Source: JALORV01 sp963724365
GTDB taxonomy: Bacteria; Pseudomonadota; Gammaproteobacteria; Burkholderiales; Burkholderiaceae_F
Length of the DNA: 64,000 nt
Reading direction: 5' to 3'
Assembly (NCBI GenBank): GCA_963724365.1
Contig: CAVRUR010000009.1
Location: 1-64,000 of the forward strand
Under the pieces are notes generated by a model. That model searched no databases. It worked only from the letters and a program-made list of their open reading frames with translations, and was not told where the DNA came from. The translations under genes and the position numbers were made by a program. Positions 29,813-40,133 of this stretch are shown here, in pieces; position 1 is the first letter of the stretch; the number at the start of each line of letters is the position of its first letter.

Positions 29813-30635
29813 AGAAGCTCAAGGTCACCCGGTCCGAGCAGCTTGTCGCTGGTGCTGGAATCGACGACGCCTGCACCCGTGGTCTCCGCGCCGTCCGGTG
29901 AACGAAATTCGCGTTGCGCCGGCGTATCCGATCTGGACCACGCAGCTGCTGTCGTACCGGCTGCGGCGTGCACGTCGCCGCTCGATCGGTTTCCAGATCG
30001 ACGACCAGGGCCTGACGGTCAGCGCCCCGCGCTGGGTGCCGCTGCGCGAGATCGAGGCGGCGATCGTCGAAAAGCGCCGCTGGATCGTCGCACAAGCAAC
30101 GTGAGTGGCAGGAGTGGCGCGCGCGGCGCCGTCTGCCGCGACGTGCGGTTTCGTCGACGGCGCGACGCTTGCCTTATCTCGGCGGTGAGCGTCGATGCTG
30201 CGGCTCGGCGACAGCAGCGCGGCACACGGCTCGCTTGACGGCGAACTGCGACTGTCGCGCTGCCCAGGATGCGACCGAACTGCAGGTGCGCGACACGGTG
30301 CAGGCGTGGCTGCAGGCCGAGGCACGGCGCGTGTTCGGCGAGCGCATCGAACGCTTCGCCGACCGCATCAGCTGCGCGCTATGCCGGCTGGGCGCTGTCG
30401 TCGGCACGCGTCGCAGTGGGGATCGTGCACGCACGACGGGCGTGTCCGGCTGAGCTGGCGCCTGATCCACTTCTCGCTGCCGGTGATCGACTACGTGGTC
30501 GCGCACGAACTTGCGCACCTCGAGGAGCTCAATCACAGTCCGCGCTTCTGGCGTGCGGTGGCACAGCTGCTGCCCGGTTTCGAGACGGCGCGCGACGAGA
30601 TCCGGCGCGTCGACATGGCGGCGCTGCCTCTGTAA
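29809..30635 (+). CDS. YgjP-like metallopeptidase (DUF45; several frameshifts)
   Basis: Putative zinc metalloprotease of the YgjP/SprT group. The C-terminus has VVAHELAHLEELNHSPRFW with the zinc-binding HELAH, the clearest mark of the family. A central segment RRSIGFQIDDQGLTVSAPRW is the usual DUF45 core. The N-terminus is uncertain: a TTG at 29809 overlaps the plsC stop and gives KKLKVTRSEQL before the first frame change. At least four indels separate the parts. The substrate is unknown. Confidence 0.7.
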
Positions 30636-30648
30636 CCAAGGAGAGTCG

Positions 30649-31037
30649 ATGCGAATCCTGCACACCATGCTGCGCGTCGGCGACCTGCAACGGTCGATCG
30701 ACTTCTACACGAAGGTGCTCGGCATGAAGCTGCTGCGCACCACCGATCGTCCGGAGCAGAAGTACACGCTGGCTTTCGTCGGCTACGGCGACGAACGCGA
30801 GCACGCGGTGCTCGAACTCACCTACAACTACGGCGTCGATCGCTACGACCTGGGCACGGCGTACGGCCATATCGCGATCGCGGTGCCCGATGCCTACGCC
30901 GCGTGCGATCGCATCCGGGCATCCGGCGGCAACGTGACACGCGGCCGCCGGCCTGGTGCAAGGGCGGAACCACGGTGATCGCGTTCGTGACGGACCCGGA
31001 CGGCTACAAGATCGAACTCATCCAGTCGCGTCAGTGA
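30649..31037 (+). CDS. gloA: lactoylglutathione lyase (glyoxalase I; frameshifted)
   Basis: Metal-dependent enzyme that converts the methylglyoxal-glutathione hemithioacetal to lactoylglutathione. The protein (about 128 codons) begins MRILHTMLRVGDLQRSIDFYT, has LELTYNYGVDRYDLGTAYGHIAI with metal-binding Glu and His, and ends PDGYKIELIQ. An indel near 30950-30965 shifts the frame before KGGTTVIAFVTDPDG. A strong AAGGAGAG ribosome site lies just upstream. The stop lies inside the end of the convergent ksgA gene. Confidence 0.93.
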
Positions 31038-31836
31038 CAGGAGCGGATCGGGCACCGGCGAACGCGCAGCTGAGCCGCACGAAGTCAGCGACGGACAGCA
31101 CTTCCGCGCGCGCCTGCGGATCGACACCGGCGCGGATATGTCCTCGGCGCCCATCAGCGCGGCGAGGGCGTTGCGCAGGGTCTTGCGACGCTGACCGAAG
31201 GCGGCAGCGACCACGCGACCGAAGACGGCAGGATCGATCCGGGGCAGCTCTCCGATCGGCAGCGGCTGCATGCGCACGATGCTCGATGTCACCTTCGGCG
31301 GCGGATTGAAGGCGCCGCGCGGAACGTCGAAGAGCTTCGTCAGGCGGTAGCGGAACTGCAGCATCACCGACAGCCGGCCGTAGGTGCGGCTGCCCGGGCC
31401 GGCGACCATGCGATCGACGACTTCCTTCTGCAGCATGAAGTGCTGGTCGACCACGCGTTCGGCGATCGGCACCAGCGCGAACAGCAGCGGCGACGAGATG
31501 TTGTAGGGCAGGTTTCCGACGATGCGCAGCGGGCCCGGCAGGCTGCACCAGTCGAACTTCGAGCGCGTCGGCTTCGATCAGCGTCAGTTGCTGCGGCGTG
31601 AATTCGCTGCGCAGCCAGGCCGCCAGATCGCGGTCGATCTCGATCGCGGTGATATGCCCGGCGCGCTCGACCAGTGCGCGCGTCAGCGCCGCCTGGCCCG
31701 GCCCGATCTCGACGATCGTCTGGCCCGGCTGCGGGTCGATCGCATCGACGATGCGCTCGATGACGCGCGGATCGTGCAGGAAGTTCTGGCCGAAGCGCTT
31801 GCGCGCGCGGTGCTGCGGACGGCCCGGCTCGCTCAT
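31018..31836 (-). CDS. rsmA: 16S rRNA (A1518/A1519-N6)-dimethyltransferase (frameshifted)
   Basis: KsgA, which dimethylates two adenines in helix 45 of 16S rRNA. The N-terminus has RKRFGQNFLHDP, SAM motif I is VEIGPGQAALT, and the catalytic NLPYN is read after a frame change near 31560. The C-terminal half has GRLSVMLQFRY and FGQRRKTLRNAL. A second indel near 31125 leads to the true C-terminus. The start ATG lies at the end of pdxA, and its 3' end overlaps gloA by 20 bp on the opposite strand. Confidence 0.92.
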   Translation of the reverse strand: MSEPGRPQHRARKRFGQNFLHDPRVIERIVDAIDPQPGQTIVEIGPGQAALTRALVERAGHITAIEIDRDLAAWLRSEFTPQQLTLIEADALEVRLVQPAGPAAHRRKPALQHLVAAAVRAGADRRTRGRPALHAAEGSRRSHGRRPGQPHLRPAVGDAAVPLPPDEALRRSARRLQSAAEGDIEHRAHAAAADRRAAPDRSCRLRSRGRCRLRSASQDPAQRPRRADGRRGHIRAGVDPQARAEVLSVADFVRLSCAFAGARSAPVTDATG

Positions 31837-32835
31837 CGCGAGCGCAGGCGGCACTGCGCTGCGCCTCAGCGGCACATTCAGCCGCTGTCGCCCGACCAGC
31901 TCGATCGCCAGCTCCAGCGCTGCGCGCAGGCTGCCGGCGTGAGCGCGTCCGGTCCCGGCGAGGTCCAGCGCGGTACCGTGGTCGACCGAGGTGCGCACGA
32001 ACGGCAGGCCGAGCGTGATGTTGACGCCGTGTCCGAAGGTCGCGTACTTCAGCACCGGCAGTCCCTGGTCGTGGAACATCGCGAGCACCGCGTCGTAGTG
32101 CTGCAAGTGAGCCGGCACGAAACAGCGTGTCGGCCGGCAGCGGACCCCGCGGCATCGATGCCCTTCGCGTGAGCGCGCTCGATCGCCGGCGCGATGACGT
32201 CGATTTCCTCGCGCCCCAGGTGACCGCCCTCGCCGGCATGCGGATTGAGGCCGGCCACTGCAATGCGCGGATGCGCCAGGCCGAAGCGAAGGCGCAGATC
32301 GTGATCGAGGATGCGCAGGGTCTCGGCCAATGCATCGATCGTCAGCGCGGCGCTGACGCGCGCGAGCGGCAGGTGCGTGGTGGCGAGCGCTACGCGCAGC
32401 GGCCCGTGCGGCGGTTGCGCCGGCCAGCATCATGACGACCTGCGGCGTGCCGGTGCGCTCGGCCAGGTACTCGGTGTGTCCCGAAAACGGCAATGCCGGC
32501 GTCGTTGATGACGCTCTTCTGCACCGGCGCGGTGACGATCGCGTCGAAGCGACCCGAGCGGCATCCGTCGATCGCGACATCGAGGGTCGCCAGCACGTAG
32601 CGGCGCGTTGCGCACATCGAGGTGGCCGGGCTGCGACGCGGCGCCGCGAGCGGTATGTGCTGGATCTCAGTCGGATCGGGGCCTTGCGCCCGGGCCAGCT
32701 CGGCCCGCTCGGCAAGCAGGCCGAATCGCCGATCAGGGTGATGTCGGCAGGCAGCGGTGGATCGAGCGCGGCCAGCGCGATCTCGGGACCGATGCCCGCC
32801 GGTTCGCCGGTGGTCAGCGCGAGTCGCGGACGCAT
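31833..32835 (-). CDS. pdxA: 4-hydroxythreonine-4-phosphate dehydrogenase (several frameshifts)
   Basis: NAD-dependent enzyme of pyridoxal phosphate synthesis. The N-terminus LALTTGEPAGIGPEIAL is diagnostic, IVTAPVQKSVINDAGI follows in another frame, and the C-terminal half has MFHDQGLPVLKYATFGHGVNITLGLP with metal and substrate ligands. The frame changes near 32720, 32430 and 32120. The 3' end is uncertain: no stop occurs in the last frame before ksgA, so one more indel lies near 31840-31900. TGA candidates are at 31878, 31866 and, overlapping the ksgA ATG, 31833. Confidence 0.87.
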
Positions 32836-32859
32836 GCCTGCAGCCGCCGACGGGACCAG

Positions 32860-34295
32860 CTAGCCGCGCTCCTCGAACCGGTATTCGACGTAGGTCTTGT
32901 CGCGCAACTGGCGCAACCAGTCCTGGTAGGCCTCGTCGCCCTTGCGCTCGCGCAGCGCCTGGCGCGCCTGCTGCCGCGCACGCTCGGTCGAGGCCGGCTC
33001 GGTGCGGCGCTCGAGCACCTGGATCAGGTGCCAGCCGAACGGCGACTGCACCGGCACGCTGATCTCGTTGATCTTCAGCGCATTCATCGCGCGCTCGAAC
33101 TCCGGCACCGTGTCGCCGGGGTAGACCCAGCCAAGGTCGCCGCCTCGGCTGCCGCTCGGGTCGAGCGAATGCAGTCGCGCCAGCGTGCCGAATTCGATCT
33201 GTTTGGCTTCGATGCGCAGCCTTGAACTCCTCCAGGCGACGCTTGACTTCCTGCTCGGGTGCAACGTCCGATACGCGCAGCAGGATGTGGCGCACGTGCG
33301 TCTGCTGCACCGGGCCGCCGGCGAGCTTGGCCTCAACGGCGCTGCGGCGGCCCAGGACCTTGAGGATGTGAAAGCCGTTCGGGCTGCGCACGAGCGGCGC
33401 GATGTCGCCGGACCTTCACGCCCTTGACGGCGTCGAGGAACAGCGTGGGCAGCCGGTCGGTGTTGCGCCAGCCGAGCGCACCGCCCTGCAGCGCCTCGGG
33501 CGCGTTCGAGTAGCTCGCCGCCAGCCGGGCGAAGTCGGCGCCGCCTTTCAGCTGCGGCGACGAGTTCGTCGGCGCGCTTGCGCGTTTCCTCGATCCGCTG
33601 TGCCGTCGACGTTCTCCGGTACGCGCAGCAGGATCTGCGCGAGATTGATCTCTTCGGAGTCGGCGGTGACGCCCGACTGGTCGGCAATGAAGTTGTCGAG
33701 CTCGCTCTCGGAAATCTGCAGCCGTCCGTCGACTTCGCGCTCGCGCAGCCGGTTGAGCAGGATGTCCTGGCGGATGTCTTCGCGGAACTGCTTGAACGAG
33801 ACGCCCTCGGCCTCGAGCCGCTGCCGCAGCGCCGGCACGGTCATGTTGTTCGCCTCGGCGATGCGGCCGATGGCGGCATTGACGGTCGCATCGTCGACAC
33901 GCACGCCGGTCTCGCGCGCCAGCTGCAGTTGCGCGCGGTCGACGATCATGCGTTCCAGCACCTGCCGCTCCAGCACCTCCTGCGGCGGCGGCTGGATCTT
34001 CTGTTGCTCCAGCTGGGCCGTCGCCGACAGCGTGCGGGAGCGCAGCTCGTTGGCGGTGATCACCTCGTCGTTGACGACGGCGACGATGCGGTCAATGGGA
34101 CGCGGCGTTCGCGACGCCGGGGTCGTCGTGCCCGGAAGCGGTGCCGCCGGCGGTGGAGCGGTCTGCACCGCTGCCGGCGTACCGGGCACTGGACGGAACG
34201 CGTCGGCGGCCGACGGTTGCTGTGCGCGCGCGCCGAGGGCCGTCACGAAAAGTAGGAAGCAGCGCCCACAGTGGCGCGCGAAATTGCATACGCAT
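32860..34295 (-). CDS. surA: periplasmic chaperone / peptidyl-prolyl isomerase SurA (several frameshifts)
   Basis: Chaperone for outer-membrane proteins, including LptD, whose gene is just upstream. The signal peptide is recovered across a frame change near 34262 (MRMQFRAPLWA then FLLFVTALGARAQQ). The SurA N-domain follows (RIVAVVNDEVITANEL; LERQVLERMIVDRAQLQLA). Then come two parvulin domains with VRHILLRVS and, near the end, DLGWVYPGDTVPEFE and FGWHLIQVLERR. More indels lie near 33605, 33545, 33415 and 33225. About 478 codons fits. Confidence 0.9.
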
Positions 34296-34300
34296 GGGAT

Positions 34301-36662
34301 CTACTCGTAGTACTCGAACATACCCGGCTGCCGCGGCAGCGGGTTGATGCGCTGGTAGCCGGGGATATTACGCTGCAGTTGCGAGAGGGCATTGGTTCCG
34401 ACACTGGTAAGGCCGGACAGTTCCAGCTGGATGTAGAAGTTGGTCGTCGTCGAGTCCGTGGTCGTCTGGAAGCGCTGGAACGCAAAGCGCACCAGCCAGC
34501 AGTCCTCCTTGAACTCGAAACCCGCAATGACTTCCACCGGTTTGCGGCTTTCGAAGGAGTAGTTGTAGCGGCCGACAGCGTACCAACGGTCCGACAACGG
34601 CCACTGCAGCGCGATGTCGATCTGGTTGGTGCCTGCTCCCGGGGTGCTGCTTTCCTGGTAGCGGTAGTAGGCGCTCAGCACTGATGCCCGCCGCGGCTGC
34701 CAGCGCATGCCGGCGGTGGCGCGTGAGACCGCACTCTCCTCGGCGGAATACTGCACGGCGAAGTCGACCGCCCAGTAGTTGCCCAGCTGTGCCGTGAGGG
34801 CGGCCAGCAGGTCGGTCTCGTTGCTGGAACGCGGCGACTCGCCGGGCAGGGTGACCTTCTGGTCCGAAAAGTAGTAGCGCTGGCCAATGGCTGCACGCAG
34901 GCGCTCGGCACCGGTTTCCTGGTCGAGCACACGCGTGCCGAGCGCGAGCGTCAGCTGGTTGGCGTTGACGATGCGGTCGTAGCCCGAGTAGATGTTCTCG
35001 GTGAAGAATTGCGCATAGTTGAGGTCGGCCAGCGCGCTGTCGAAGTTGGGCAGCTGGTTCTGGTTGCGGAACGGGATGTAGGCGTAGTACAGGCGCGGTT
35101 CCAGTGTCTGCTGCGACGAGCGGCCGAACCATTCCGATGTCGCGCTCGAAGATCAGGCCGGTGTCGAGGCTCAGGATCGGCATCACGCGCGACTGCGATT
35201 TGGTCGCTGCGGATTGAAATCCGGGTCGAGGCTGTAGTAGGTGGCCGACAGCTGCGCACGCGGCGTGATGAACCAGGCCGGGTTCAGGATCGGATAGGCG
35301 ACGCGCGGATTGATGATGTAGCGCGACCCGTCCTGCAGGCCCGCATCGGGATTGGTGAAGCGCGTGCCGTCGAGGATTGCCGCCGCCTCGCAGCCCTTCC
35401 AGTCGGCGACGAAGTCCTGTCACCGTGACCTGCGGCACGCGCTCGTAGGGCGGGGTAACCGGCGCCAGCGGGTCCTGCAGGATCTGGTTCTTGGTCACCC
35501 GGACCGCGGTGTTCCAGTAGGTCTGCGTGTAGGAGACGAACCCGTCCTGCGGCAGCACCTTCTGCGACGAGCCGAGGATCGTGCTCGAAAAGTCGACGAA
35601 GTAGTTGTCGTCCGACACGCGGTTGTAGTTGACGCCCGCGGCCACGCCCGAGGGCGCCGAATAGTTGAGCCGTACGCCGGTGTAGTCGCGTGTTGTCGTC
35701 GGTCTGCCGGTCGTACGGGATGACGTCGTAAAGCAGCGTGCCGCTGAATGTCGGCTGCGAGGAAACGGAACTCGTTGCCGAGCAGCGCGCCGCGCTTGGT
35801 CATCACGCGCGGCGTGATCGTGTAGTCGTAGTTGGGCGCGATGTTCCAGTAAAACGGCGTGCGGATGTCCGTGCCCAGGGTCGTGCTCAGCCCGAAACTC
35901 GGCGTCAGGAACCCGGAGCGGCGCTGGTCGCCGATCGGAAAGCCGAGGATCGGCGAGGCGAGGATCGGCACGCCCTGGAAATACAGCACGCGCGCCGCTG
36001 GCGGTGGCCGACTGCTCCAGTCCGTCGACTTCCAGGGATTCGACCTGCACCCACCAGGCGTCGTCGCCAGGCGCACAGGTCGTGAAGCGGGCATTTTCCA
36101 TGCGGGCGCGCTGTTCCCCGAGGAACTCGATCAGCGTTGCGTCGCCGCGACCACTGCGCGCCGGATAGGTGAACTGGGCATCGGGCATCGCGCCGGTCTG
36201 CGCGTCGATGCGAAAGGACAGCTGCGGGCCCGGAGAAGGTGCCGCCCTGCTGGAACACGCGTGCGTTGCCTTCGACATCGACCTGGTCGGTCGCTTGCGT
36301 GTAGGTGATGCGGTCGCCACGCAGCACGGTGCCGCCGCGCCGCACCTCGGCATTGCCCTCGAGCACGATCTTCTCGTCGATCGTGCCCTCGATGCGCTGG
36401 GCACGCACGAACGTCGGCGCGGCTTCCGTCGCCTAACGGACCGCTTCTCGGACAGCAGGCGCTCGAGCTTGAGCCGCAGCCAGGGTGAATCCGGGACTGA
36501 CCGGAACGCGTGACGGTGCCGGCACGGCGCCGGCAGGCGTGGCCGGCGCTTCGGCAGGTCCCGTCTGCGCCAGGCCGGAGCTGCCGCAACGAACAGCGCA
36601 GCGCTCAGCGGAAGCAGTGCGAAACGCAGGATCGGCGCGGCATTCGCCGGCAGGCGCGGCAT
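34301..36662 (-). CDS. lptD: LPS-assembly protein LptD (several frameshifts)
   Basis: Outer-membrane translocon that inserts LPS, about 787 codons. The signal peptide is RFALLPLSAALFVAAAPA, and the OstA-like periplasmic domain contains KIVLEGNAEVRRGGTVLRGD and DQVDVEGNARVFQQ. The LptD barrel then has VPILASPILGFPIGDQRRSGFL and IAPNYDYTITPR, ending in YSFESRKPVEVIAGFEF. Frame changes occur near 36430, 36225, 35990, 35690, 35420 and 35130. It is followed by surA after 5 bp. Essential, so the damage is likely error. Confidence 0.91.
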
Positions 36663-36721
36663 TTAGAATTCGATGGCGAGGTCGAGCCGTGGGGCCTGCA
36701 GGGGCCATGAAGTGCGCGCCG

Positions 36722-36727
36722 ATTATA
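36722..36727 (-). promoter_or_regulatory. putative -10 element of lptD
   Basis: A perfect TATAAT on the minus strand lies 60 bp upstream of the lptD start, in the gap between lptD and the divergent kinase gene. No good -35 sits at 17 bp, so the call is weak. Confidence 0.35.
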
Positions 36728-36787
36728 GGCATCGCATCCTCTGATGCCGCGCAGCCGGCTGCTGCGGTCTGACATCATTCGCAAACC

Positions 36788-37843
36788 ATGGTCCCTTCAG
36801 CCTTTCCCGACTCCTCTCCCGACTCCGTGCCTGTCGCCCATGACGCGCGCCGCGAACTGCTGATCGCGTGGCTGCGGTCGCTGGCGTCGAGCCACGCGTT
36901 GGAGCCGAGTCCCTTCAGCCTGCCTCGGTCGATGCGAGCTTCCGCCGCTACTTCCGTGTACAGGCGGGCGCGGAGACGCTGATCGCGATGGACGCGCCGC
37001 CCGACAAGGAAGACGTGCGTCCCTTCGTGCACGTCGCCGGACTGCTGCGCGCCGCGGGGCTGAACGCGCCGGAGGTGATCGAAGCCGACGAACAGCAGGG
37101 CTTGCTGCTGCTGACCGATCTTGGTCGGGACACGTATCTGAACGTGCTTGACGAAAGCAATGCCCCGGGCCTGTTTTCGGATGCGATCGATGCCCTGCTG
37201 CGATGGCAGCAGGCGACGCGGCCGGGTGAGCTTCCGCCCTACGACGAGCCGCTGCTGCGGCGCGAGTTGCAGCTCTTTCCCGGACTGGTACGTCGCGCGC
37301 CACCTCGGGTATGACGCTGACCGACCCGCAGCGCGCGAATCTCGCCGCGTGTTCGATCGCATCGTCGCGTCGAACCTGGCGCAGCCCGTGGTCTACGTGC
37401 ATCGTGACTACATGCCGCGCAACCTGATGATCGCGGCGCCGAATCCCGGCATTCTCGACTTCCAGGATGCCGTGACCGGGCCAGTGTCGTACGACGTGGC
37501 ATCCCTGTTTCGCGACGCCTTCATCAGCTGGGACGAGGAACGCGTGATCGACTGGACAATCCGCTACTGGGAGCGTGCACGTCGCGCCGGCCTGCCGGTC
37601 GGCACCGACTTCGGAGCCTTCTGGCGCGACTTCGAGTGGATGGGTCTGCAGCGGCACCTGAAGGTGCTCGGCATCTTCGCGCGCATCAACTACCGCGACG
37701 GCAAGCCGCACTATCTGGCGGACACGCCGCGCTTTGTCGGCTACGTGCGTGCAGTCACGCGCCGTTACGACGAACTCGCACCGCTGGCGCGATTGCTCGA
37801 CGATCTGGAAGGCGTGGCGACGAAGGTGGGGTATACGTTTTAG
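36788..37843 (+). CDS. amgK: aminoglycoside-phosphotransferase-fold sugar kinase (AmgK-like; frameshifted)
   Basis: Cytoplasmic kinase with the APH fold. The catalytic loop is VYVHRDYMPRNLM and the DFG-like element ILDFQDAVTGP. In the cell-wall recycling pathway AmgK phosphorylates N-acetylmuramic acid at C1, and MurU (next gene but one intergenic gap) adds UMP, bypassing de novo MurA. The adjacency is the main reason for this name. Frame changes lie near 36910 and 37300, and about 350 codons is normal. Confidence 0.86.
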
Positions 37844-37993
37844 GCGGCCCATGTGTACGCATCGCTTCGCGATGCACGTGCACAAGGGCCGGGAAGATCG
37901 GCGAGTCGGGCTTCGGAGCGGCCGTGCGCCCGACTCGACGACAAATGCAGGCTGTCTTCTTTGCAGCCTGTCACAGGACTTGAGGCGGATGAC
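37844..37993. repeat. intergenic hairpin between amgK and murU
   Basis: A 150-bp gap in an otherwise tight pair contains a perfect 10-bp inverted repeat, CGAGTCGGGC (37902-37911) and GCCCGACTCG (37928-37937), with a 16-base loop. It resembles a REP-like hairpin or a processing site. No T-run follows, so it is not a classic terminator. Confidence 0.5.
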
Positions 37994-38704
37994 GTGCGCG
38001 CACTGATACTGGCTGCGGGACGCGGCGAGCGGATGCGGCCGCTGACGGACGACGTGCCCAAGCCGCTGCTGACGGCCGGAGGGCGTCGCCTGATCGAATG
38101 GCAACTGGAGCGGCTTGCGCGTGCCGGCATCCGCGACATCGTCATCAACGCTGCGCACCTGCCGGACCAGTTCGAGGCCGTCCTGGGGACGGGCGAACGC
38201 TCGGCGTGTCGATCGCCTATTCGCGCGAAGGGAGGTATGCGGACGACGCGCTCGAGACGCTCGGCGGCATCGTGCGCGCGTTGCCGCTGCTCGGCGGGGC
38301 GCCGTTCGTCGTGGTCAGTGGCGACATCGTGACGGACTTCGACTATGCGAGATTGCGCCAGAGGGCCGCGGCGATCGCCGCCGGCTCTGCCGACGCGCAC
38401 CTGGTACTCGTCGACAATCCTGCCTTCCACCTGCAGCGGCGACATGGGTTGTGTCGACGGCCGCATTGATCCCGACGCGGCCCAGCGACTGACCTACGCG
38501 AATATCGGCGTATTCGCGCCGCGCCTGTTCGACGGCCTGCAGCCGGTGCGAGCGCGGCTCTTTCCCTGGCTCTATGCAGCGGCCCGCGCCGGGCGCGTGA
38601 CAGGCGAGCACTTCCGCGGACGCTGGTACAACGTCGGAACTCCTGCAGAGCTGACTCGCCTCGATGCGGACCTGCGGACGATCGGCCTGGCGTCGTACCT
38701 CTAG
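37994..38704 (+). CDS. murU: N-acetylmuramate-alpha-1-phosphate uridylyltransferase (frameshifted)
   Basis: Nucleotidyltransferase that forms UDP-MurNAc from MurNAc-1-phosphate. The N-terminal loop ILAAGRGERMRPLT with PKPLL is the GT-A pyrophosphorylase signature. The central VVVSGDIVTDFDY has the metal Asp, and the end reads RGRWYNVGTPAELTRLD. About 236 codons is the short MurU length rather than that of GlmU or RfbA. Indels near 38205 and 38440 shift the frame. The start is a GTG. It follows amgK, completing the recycling pair. Confidence 0.86.
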
Positions 38705-38741
38705 AATCCGTCCTCGATCAAGCGGACGCTTGCCACCACCG

Positions 38742-40076
38742 ATGTCGTACAACGCATTTCACAGCCGCCGTGTCCGCGTCCTCGACACGATGGCGGCGCA
38801 AGGGGGCGGCGTTGCGGTTCTGTTCACCGCTCCGGAACGCGTGCGCAACCGCGACTCCGAGTACCCCTACCGGTTCGACAGCCACTTCTGGTACCTGACC
38901 GGATTCGGCGAGCCCGGTGCTGCGCTGGTGCTGGTGGCGCTCGGCGATCGGCGCGAAGCGATCCTGTTCTGCCGGCCGAAGGATGACGAGCGCGAAATCT
39001 GGGACGGGTTTCGCCATGGCCCGGACGGGGCGTCCGCGACCTTCGGGTTCGATGCGGGCCGTCCGATCGGGGCGATCGACACCGAAGTGCCTGCGCTGCT
39101 CGCCGACGCCCCGGCTCTGTTCTGTGCGCTCGGCAGTGGCGCGGGACTCGATGCGCGCGTTGAGCGCTGGCTGGGCGAGGTGCGGGCGAAGAGCCGCTCG
39201 GGAGTTCGCACGCCTGCGGCGATCGTCGATTTGCTCGGCATCATCGACGAAATGCGCCTGATCAAGGACCCGTCTGAAGTCGACACTCTACGGCGTGCGG
39301 CGCAGATCTCGGCGGCCGCCCATGTCCGGCTGATGGCGGGTTGCCGCAGTGGCATGCGCGAATTCGAGCTCGAGGCGGAACTGCTGCACGAGTTTCGCCG
39401 TCATGGCGCACAGTCGCCGGCCTATACGTCGATCGTGGCGGCGGGCGCCAATGCCTGCGTGCTGCATTACCCGGCCGGAAATGCGCTGCTGCAGGACGGC
39501 CAGCTCTGCCTGGTCGATGCCGGCTGCGAAGTCGATGGCTACGCGTCCGATCTGACGCGCACGTTTCCGGTCGGCGGCCGATTCACGGGCGAACAGCGGG
39601 CCATTTACGACCTGGTGCTGGCCGCACAGGCCGCCGCACTGGAGCGAGTACAGCCGGGACGGACGTTCAATGATCCCCACGACGCGGCCACCCGCGTGCT
39701 GGCCCAGGGACTCATCGATCTCGGTCTGCTGAGCGGCTCGCTCGATGGCGTGCTCGAGTCCGGTTCGCATCGCCAGTTCTTCATGCATCGGACCGGCCAT
39801 TGGCTCGGACTCGATGTTCACGATGTCGGCGACTATCGAGCGACCGGCCCAGCACCCGCGAGCGGCGAACGCGCGTGGCGACAATTGCAGCCGGGCATGG
39901 CGTTGACGGTCGAGCCCGGCCTGTATCTGCGGCCTGCGCCGAACGTGCCGGATCGATTTCACAACATCGGGGTTCGCATCGAAGACGATGTGGTGCTGAC
40001 GGACACCGGCCACGAACTGCTGACGCAGGCGGCCCCCAAGCGAACCGATGACATCGAAGCACTGATGCGGACATGA
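38742..40076 (+). CDS. pepP: Xaa-Pro aminopeptidase
   Basis: M24B metallopeptidase of 444 aa that removes N-terminal residues preceding proline. The pita-bread domain has the five metal ligands: Asp residues in VDAGCEVDGYASDLTRTF, His in GHWLGLDVHDVG, and Glu in LTVEPGLYL and VRIEDDV. The N-terminal creatinase-like domain begins MSYNAFHSRR. It is intact, the first undamaged gene after the frameshifted stretch. The ATG at 38742 lies 37 bp after the murU stop, behind a TAGAAT that may be a -10. Confidence 0.95.
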   Translation: MSYNAFHSRRVRVLDTMAAQGGGVAVLFTAPERVRNRDSEYPYRFDSHFWYLTGFGEPGAALVLVALGDRREAILFCRPKDDEREIWDGFRHGPDGASATFGFDAGRPIGAIDTEVPALLADAPALFCALGSGAGLDARVERWLGEVRAKSRSGVRTPAAIVDLLGIIDEMRLIKDPSEVDTLRRAAQISAAAHVRLMAGCRSGMREFELEAELLHEFRRHGAQSPAYTSIVAAGANACVLHYPAGNALLQDGQLCLVDAGCEVDGYASDLTRTFPVGGRFTGEQRAIYDLVLAAQAAALERVQPGRTFNDPHDAATRVLAQGLIDLGLLSGSLDGVLESGSHRQFFMHRTGHWLGLDVHDVGDYRATGPAPASGERAWRQLQPGMALTVEPGLYLRPAPNVPDRFHNIGVRIEDDVVLTDTGHELLTQAAPKRTDDIEALMRT

Positions 40077-40133
40077 CGTCGCGCCCTGCATCCGACAGAT
40101 TCTTTGCGCCTCCGACGCCAGGCGACGATTGAC

